A DNA stretch of 9,667 nt from Alphaproteobacteria bacterium. Its GTDB lineage: Bacteria; Pseudomonadota; Alphaproteobacteria; CACIAM-22H2. The DNA lies in assembly GCA_016869915.1 (NCBI GenBank), contig VGDA01000103.1:1-9667 (forward strand), read 5' to 3'. Shown piece by piece: positions 6,182 through 9,667 of this stretch. The translations under genes were made by a program, and so were the position numbers. The first letter of the stretch is position 1, and each line of letters begins with the position of its first letter. The notes below the pieces were generated by a model. That model saw only the letters and a program-made list of their open reading frames with translations. It did not search any database and had not been told where the DNA came from.

Positions 6182-7395
6182 TGGCCGGGACGATCACGCC
6201 GCGCGACGCGGCCCAGCTGCGCGACGCAATCGCCTGGGCGGCGGCCGAGGAGGCCCCGCTCGAGCTGCGCGCCGGCGGCTCGCGCCGCGCGCTCGGCCGC
6301 CCGGTCGAGGCGCGCCACGTCCTCGACCTTTCCGCCTTCTCCGGCATCGTCTCCTACGAGCCCGAGGAGCTGCTGCTGGTCGCGGGCGCCGCGACGCCGA
6401 TGGCCGAGGTCTCGGCGGCGCTGGCCGCGCGCGGCCAGATGCTCGCCTTCGAGCCGCCCGACACCGGCCCGATGCTGGGCGGCGCGGCGGGCGCGGGCAC
6501 GATCGGCGGCGCGATCGCGACCGGCCTGTCCGGTCCGCGGCGCGTGAAGGCCGGCGCGGCGCGCGACCATCTCCTCGCCTTCGCCGCGGTCAGCGGCCGC
6601 GGAGAGTCGTTCAAGGCCGGCGGCAAGGTGGTGAAGAACGTCACCGGCTACGACCTGCCGAAGATCCTCTGCGGCTCGCATGGCACGCTCGCGGCGATGA
6701 CCGAGGTGACCGTGAAGGTGCTGCCCGCGCCGCCAAGGGCGCGCACCGTGCTCCTCTTCGGCCTCGACGTCGCGGCCGGCACGCGCGCGATGGCCGACGC
6801 GCTGAACTCGCCCTTCGAGGTCTCGGGCGCCGCGATGCTGCCCGCCGCCGCGGCCGCGCGCTCCGGCGTCGACTTCGTGCGCGACTCGGGCGAGACGGTG
6901 GTCGCGCTGCGCATCGAGGGCACGCCCGCCTCGGTCGCCGCGCGCTGCGAGGGGCTGCGCCGGCTGCTCGCCGGCCGCGCGCGCGACGAGGAGCTGCATT
7001 CGATGCGCTCGCGTCGCCTCTGGGAGGAGCTGCGCGACGTCGCCGCGCTGCTGCCCGCGGACGCCGCCGCGCTGTGGCGCGTCTCGGTGCCGCCGGCCGC
7101 GGCGCCCGCGCTCTGCCGCGACCTGCCCGGTGCGTTCTTCCTCGACTGGGGCGGCGGCCTCGCCTGGCTCGCGGCCGCGCCCGGCGCGCCGGACGCCCAT
7201 GCCGCGCGGCTGCGCGCGGCGATCGCGGGCTGCGGCGGGCACGCGACGCTGGTGCGCGCGCCCGACGCCGTGCGCGCCGCCGTGCCGGTGTTCCAGCCGC
7301 CGGCGCCCGCGCTCGAGCGGCTCTCGGCGCGCGTGAAGGACGGCTTCGACCCGAGGCGCGTGCTCAATCGCGGCCGCATGCATGCGGGGATGTGA
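6181..7395 (+). CDS. glcE: Glycolate oxidase subunit GlcE (FAD-binding)
   Basis: The second FAD-domain subunit of glycolate oxidase, required together with GlcD and GlcF for activity in E. coli (family knowledge). The 404 residues are somewhat longer than the ~350 of E. coli. The N-terminal ~190 residues form a shortened FAD_binding_4 domain. It has a short RAGGSRRALGRP loop, the GTIGGAIATGLSGPRR stretch and FKAGGKVVKNVTGYDLPK followed by GSHGTL, all distinctive of GlcE. The C-terminal part is Ala-rich and poorly conserved but ends with FDPRRVLNRGRM, the usual end of this family. It lacks the full FAD-oxidase C-terminal domain of GlcD. The start codon shares its A with the glcD stop (TGATG), so translation is coupled. 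Confidence 0.92.
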   Translation: MAGTITPRDAAQLRDAIAWAAAEEAPLELRAGGSRRALGRPVEARHVLDLSAFSGIVSYEPEELLLVAGAATPMAEVSAALAARGQMLAFEPPDTGPMLGGAAGAGTIGGAIATGLSGPRRVKAGAARDHLLAFAAVSGRGESFKAGGKVVKNVTGYDLPKILCGSHGTLAAMTEVTVKVLPAPPRARTVLLFGLDVAAGTRAMADALNSPFEVSGAAMLPAAAAARSGVDFVRDSGETVVALRIEGTPASVAARCEGLRRLLAGRARDEELHSMRSRRLWEELRDVAALLPADAAALWRVSVPPAAAPALCRDLPGAFFLDWGGGLAWLAAAPGAPDAHAARLRAAIAGCGGHATLVRAPDAVRAAVPVFQPPAPALERLSARVKDGFDPRRVLNRGRMHAGM

Positions 7396-7401
7396 GGAGC
7401 G

Positions 7402-8700
7402 ATGCTGACGAACTTCACCCTGGCGCAGCTCGCCGACCCCGCGACGGCGGAGTCGGAGAAGATCCTGCGCAGCTGCGTGCATTGCGGCTTCTGCACCGCG
7501 ACCTGCCCGACCTACGCGCTGCTGGGCGACGAGCTCGACAGCCCGCGCGGCCGCATCTACCTGATCAAGAACATGCTGGAGGGCGGCGGCCCCGCCGACG
7601 AGCGCACGGTGCGCCATGTCGATCGCTGCCTGTCCTGCCTGTCCTGCATGACGACCTGCCCGTCGAGCGTGAACTACATGCACCTCGTCGACCACGCGCG
7701 CGCCCATGTCGAGAAGACCTACCGGCGCCCGCTGGCCGACCGGCTGCTGCGCCGCGCGCTCGGCGCGATCCTGCCCCGGCCCGCGCTGTTCCGCGTCGCG
7801 CTCGCCGCCGCGCGGCTGGCACGGCCGCTCGCGCCGCTGCTGCCGGCGCGGCTGCGCGCGATGCTCGAGCTCGCGCCCGCGCGGCTCGAGGGGCCGTCGC
7901 CTGTCGACCGTCCGCAGGTCTTCCCGGCGGAGGGCGGGACCCGGATGCGCGTGGCGCTGCTCTCGGGCTGCGCGCAGCGCGTCCTGGAGCCGCGGATCAA
8001 CGAGGCGACGATCCGCCTGCTGACGCGGCTGGGCTGCGAGGTGGCGATCGCGCCCGGCGCCGGCTGCTGCGGCGCGCTCACGCACCATCTCGGACAGGAG
8101 GCGGCGGCGCATGCCGCGGCCGCGCGCAACATCCGCGCCTGGACCGCGCTCTGGGGCGGGCGCGGGCCCGACGCGGTCGTCGTCAACGCCTCGGGCTGCG
8201 GCACGACGGTGAAGGACTACGGCTTCATGTTCCGCGGCGACCGCGACCTCGCCGCCGCCGCCGCGCGGATCTCCACGCTGGCCAGGGACGTGACCGAGGT
8301 GGTGGCCCAGCTCGGCCTCGGCGTCGCGGCGGCGCCGGAGAAGCTCGCGGTGACGTACCATTCCGCGTGCTCGCTCCAGCACGGGCAGAAGATCACGACG
8401 CTGCCGAAGGAACTTCTCGCGCGCGCCGGCTTCGCGGTGAAGGACGTGCCGGAGGGGCACCTGTGCTGCGGCTCGGCCGGCACCTACAACCTGCTGCAGC
8501 CGGAGATCGCGGGCCAGCTCAAGGCGCGCAAGCTCGCCAACATCGCGCGCACCGCGCCCGACGTCATCGCCGCGGGCAACATCGGCTGCATGGCGCAGCT
8601 CGCGAGCGGCACCGGGACGCCCGTGCTCCACACCGTCGAGCTGCTCGACTGGGCGACCGGCGGCCCGCGGCCGGAGGGCCTGCGCGCGAGCGGGGCCTAG
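7402..8700 (+). CDS. glcF: Glycolate oxidase iron-sulfur subunit GlcF
   Basis: The electron-transfer subunit of glycolate oxidase, 432 residues. Two ferredoxin-type 4Fe-4S motifs lie at the N-terminus: C25-x2-C28-x2-C31-x3-C35-P and C76-x2-C79-x2-C82-x3-C86-P. Two CCG (heterodisulfide-reductase-like) domains follow, with C190 and C222-C223-G in the first and C323 and C355-C356-G in the second. All expected Cys are present, so it should be functional. It probably takes electrons from the GlcD/GlcE flavins and passes them to the quinone pool at the membrane (family knowledge). GAGGAG lies just before the ATG and only 6 nt separate it from glcE. The stop is TAG. The gene closes the operon; no glcG, glcB or glcC follows. 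Confidence 0.95.
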   Translation: MLTNFTLAQLADPATAESEKILRSCVHCGFCTATCPTYALLGDELDSPRGRIYLIKNMLEGGGPADERTVRHVDRCLSCLSCMTTCPSSVNYMHLVDHARAHVEKTYRRPLADRLLRRALGAILPRPALFRVALAAARLARPLAPLLPARLRAMLELAPARLEGPSPVDRPQVFPAEGGTRMRVALLSGCAQRVLEPRINEATIRLLTRLGCEVAIAPGAGCCGALTHHLGQEAAAHAAAARNIRAWTALWGGRGPDAVVVNASGCGTTVKDYGFMFRGDRDLAAAAARISTLARDVTEVVAQLGLGVAAAPEKLAVTYHSACSLQHGQKITTLPKELLARAGFAVKDVPEGHLCCGSAGTYNLLQPEIAGQLKARKLANIARTAPDVIAAGNIGCMAQLASGTGTPVLHTVELLDWATGGPRPEGLRASGA

Positions 8701-8765
8701 CGGCCCGGGTGGCGTAGGGTAGGACGCCAGGGCAGGGACCAGCGCCGCCGGGGTGCCTGCCGCGC

Positions 8766-8772
8766 AAGGAGG
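8766..8772 (+). promoter_or_regulatory. Strong ribosome binding site that fixes the MNT gene start
   Basis: AAGGAGG matches the anti-Shine-Dalgarno consensus and lies 10 nt before the ATG at 8783. It lies downstream of an alternative in-frame GTG at 8753, which argues against that longer start. It is stronger than the sites before most other genes here. Confidence 0.7.
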
Positions 8773-8782
8773 GTCGACGGCC

Positions 8783-9106
8783 ATGCTGAGCGAAGTGCAA
8801 CTCCGCCAGGCAGCCGCGTGCGTCGCCGCCGCCGCGTCGCGCCCCGCGACGGTGATCGTCTTCGGCTCCTATGCCCGCGGCGACGCGTCGATGGCCTCGG
8901 ACCTCGATCTCGTCGTGGTCGAGCCGGAACTGCCGGACAAGGCGACGGAGTATCTTCGCCTCAAGGCCGCCGTGGGGCGCCTCGGCGTGGGCGTCGACCT
9001 GCTGCTTTTTGCTCGCGCGGACTTCGAGCGCCGGATCCAGGTGCCCGGGACGCTGCCCCACAGGGTCAAGCTTGAGGGCAGGGTGCTGCATGACGCCGCA
9101 GCGTGA
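8783..9106 (+). CDS. MNT-type minimal nucleotidyltransferase, partner of HEPN protein
   Basis: A 107-residue single-domain protein of the DNA polymerase beta-like nucleotidyltransferase superfamily (MNT family). The active-site signature is complete: G28-S29, ten residues, D40-x-D42, with VFGSYARG before it, and a third acidic residue, Asp72, in the strand VGVDLLLF. The first two Asp and the third should bind the metals that hold the nucleotide. In studied HEPN/MNT pairs (HepT/MntA, type VII toxin-antitoxin) the MNT protein acts as antitoxin by adding AMP to a Tyr of the HEPN RNase (family knowledge). Whether that applies to this pair is inferred from the context. The gene follows glcF by 82 nt on the same strand and overlaps the HEPN gene by 17 nt. 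No promoter is obvious in the 82-nt gap, which holds only a short GGCGT/ACGCC hairpin (8711-8728). Confidence 0.87.
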   Translation: MLSEVQLRQAAACVAAAASRPATVIVFGSYARGDASMASDLDLVVVEPELPDKATEYLRLKAAVGRLGVGVDLLLFARADFERRIQVPGTLPHRVKLEGRVLHDAAA

Positions 9107-9482
9107 GGAGGCGGCGCGGCTGCTGCGACTCGCCCGCCGAGACGAGGCCGCGATGCGCGCCCCGCTCGATGCGCGCGGCGTCGACAAGGCGATCGCCTTC
9201 TTCCATGGCCAGCAGGCGACGGAGAAGGCCTTGAAGGTGGCCATGTGCCTTCATGGACTCGACTATCGGCGGACACATGACCTCGAGGAACTGGCCGGAC
9301 AACTGTCCGACGCGGGACATGGCTGCAGCGTCGGCGAATCCGATCTGCGCCTGCTCACGCCATATGCGGTCGAGTACCGCTATGACGACGAAGCGCCGCA
9401 TCTCTTGACGTCCGGCCACGCCCTTTCCATCGTGGCTGCGGTCCTGGCGCGGAGCCACCAGCAGGTCCGCATGGCTGGCTGA
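9090..9482 (+). CDS. HEPN domain protein, likely toxin-like partner of the MNT protein
   Basis: A 130-residue helical protein with the hallmarks of the HEPN family PF05168: FFHGQQATEKALK (37-49), a G-L-x-Y segment followed by THDLEEL (62-68), and AVEYRYDD (93-100) in the final helices. HEPN proteins encoded with MNT genes are commonly RNases or their inactive relatives. The usual catalytic motif is R-x4-6-H. The only candidate here is R97-x6-H104 at the AVEYRYDD position, so RNase activity is uncertain. The start at 9090 is the first ATG that precedes conserved sequence; AGGG (9080-9083) lies 6 nt upstream. It overlaps the MNT gene by 17 nt, so the two should be co-translated. GC falls to about 60-67 percent in the lines I counted, against about 73 percent in a glcF line, consistent with acquisition by transfer. 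Confidence 0.85.
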   Translation: MTPQREEAARLLRLARRDEAAMRAPLDARGVDKAIAFFHGQQATEKALKVAMCLHGLDYRRTHDLEELAGQLSDAGHGCSVGESDLRLLTPYAVEYRYDDEAPHLLTSGHALSIVAAVLARSHQQVRMAG

Positions 9483-9485
9483 CCG

Positions 9486-9516
9486 GCGCAGGCGGTGGTC
9501 GCGCGGGCGCCTGCGC
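9486..9516. terminator. Inverted repeat between convergent genes, possible terminator
   Basis: GCGCAGGCG (9486-9494) and CGCCTGCGC (9508-9516) form a perfect 9-bp stem with a 13-nt loop, placed between the HEPN stop and the end of the minus-strand gene. No T-run follows on either strand, so intrinsic termination would be weak. Its position between convergent genes is the main support. Confidence 0.35.
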
Positions 9517-9531
9517 GCCAGCATCGAGGCC

Positions 9532-9667
9532 TCAGGCTGCCAGCCCGGCGAGCATGCGCCGCGTGACGTCGAAGCCGCGCGCGACGATCATCTCCTTCCA
9601 GCGCGGCTCGTCGCCGTAGAAGACGTGGCGCATGCGCGCCTTGGTCTCGGCCCATTCCGGCTGGTCC
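9532..9667 (-). CDS. C-terminal fragment of an unrecognised minus-strand protein
   Basis: The minus-strand frame is open from the window edge to a TGA at 9532-9534 and encodes 44 residues, including YGDEPRWKEMIVARGFDVTR and the end RRMLAGLAA. The composition is that of a real soluble protein (balanced charged, aromatic and hydrophobic residues) rather than the Arg/Ala/Pro-rich products of shadow frames, which supports a genuine gene end. I do not recognise the family and assign no function. It converges on the HEPN gene with 49 nt between them. Confidence 0.5.
   Translation of the reverse strand, partial: DQPEWAETKARMRHVFYGDEPRWKEMIVARGFDVTRRMLAGLAA

Noticed and set aside
8711..8728. Short inverted repeat GGCGT/ACGCC after glcF as a terminator
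   Set aside because: Only 5 bp, an 8-nt loop and no T-run; this could arise by chance.
8753..8782. GTG start for the MNT protein ten residues upstream
   Set aside because: The strong AAGGAGG at 8766-8772 lies downstream of it and is well placed for the ATG at 8783.
6034..8784. Minus-strand open frame of 916 codons opposite glcE and glcF
   Set aside because: Same low-complexity Arg/Ala/Gly/His composition; it spans three real plus-strand genes with complete cofactor motifs.
1..9667. CRISPR arrays, tRNA/rRNA genes, insertion sequences or attachment sites
   Set aside because: I saw no regularly spaced direct repeats, no tRNA-like cloverleaf or rRNA segment, no transposase or integrase motif, and no flanking direct repeats around the MNT/HEPN pair.

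Overview
This is a very GC-rich chromosomal window, about 70 percent or more G+C in the stretches I counted by hand. Codon third positions are strongly G/C-biased and there are no tRNA or rRNA genes. The short L36-type ribosomal protein, which has lost its zinc ligands, together with the codon bias and the dense glcD-glcE-glcF order, best fits a high-GC alphaproteobacterium, perhaps of the Rhodospirillales or a related order. That placement is inference and I cannot name a genus.

Layout, left to right. (1) Positions 1-136 hold the C-terminal tail of a plus-strand NDP-sugar epimerase. (2) Positions 224-4298 hold a fused permease/ATPase ABC exporter. Its last codons overlap the start of a large MscS-family mechanosensitive channel with a signal peptide, a periplasmic coiled-coil region and about eleven membrane segments. 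(3) Positions 4294-4584 form a compact ribosomal-protein unit: a sigma70-like promoter whose -35 box overlaps the channel stop codon, a leader with a perfect 20-bp palindrome, the 41-codon gene for bL36, and a strong intrinsic terminator. (4) Positions 4633-8700 hold a candidate promoter followed by glcD, glcE and glcF, the three subunits of the respiratory glycolate oxidase, tightly packed. (5) Positions 8783-9482 hold a two-gene MNT nucleotidyltransferase/HEPN module with a strong ribosome binding site, a 17-nt overlap and lower GC in the HEPN gene, probably a toxin-antitoxin-type accessory insert. (6) Positions 9532-9667 hold the C-terminal end of an unrecognised minus-strand gene that converges on the HEPN gene.

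How the genes work together: GlcD and GlcE are the paired FAD-domain subunits and GlcF the iron-sulfur subunit that together oxidise glycolate to glyoxylate and pass electrons to the membrane. No glcC regulator, glcG or malate synthase is present in the window. The ABC exporter and MscS channel appear translationally coupled. The exporter has non-consensus residues at the A-loop and Q-loop, which raises the question of how it uses ATP. I did not find a clearly new multi-gene system. The items most worth a second look are the L36 control region, the altered ABC ATPase and the MNT/HEPN pair.
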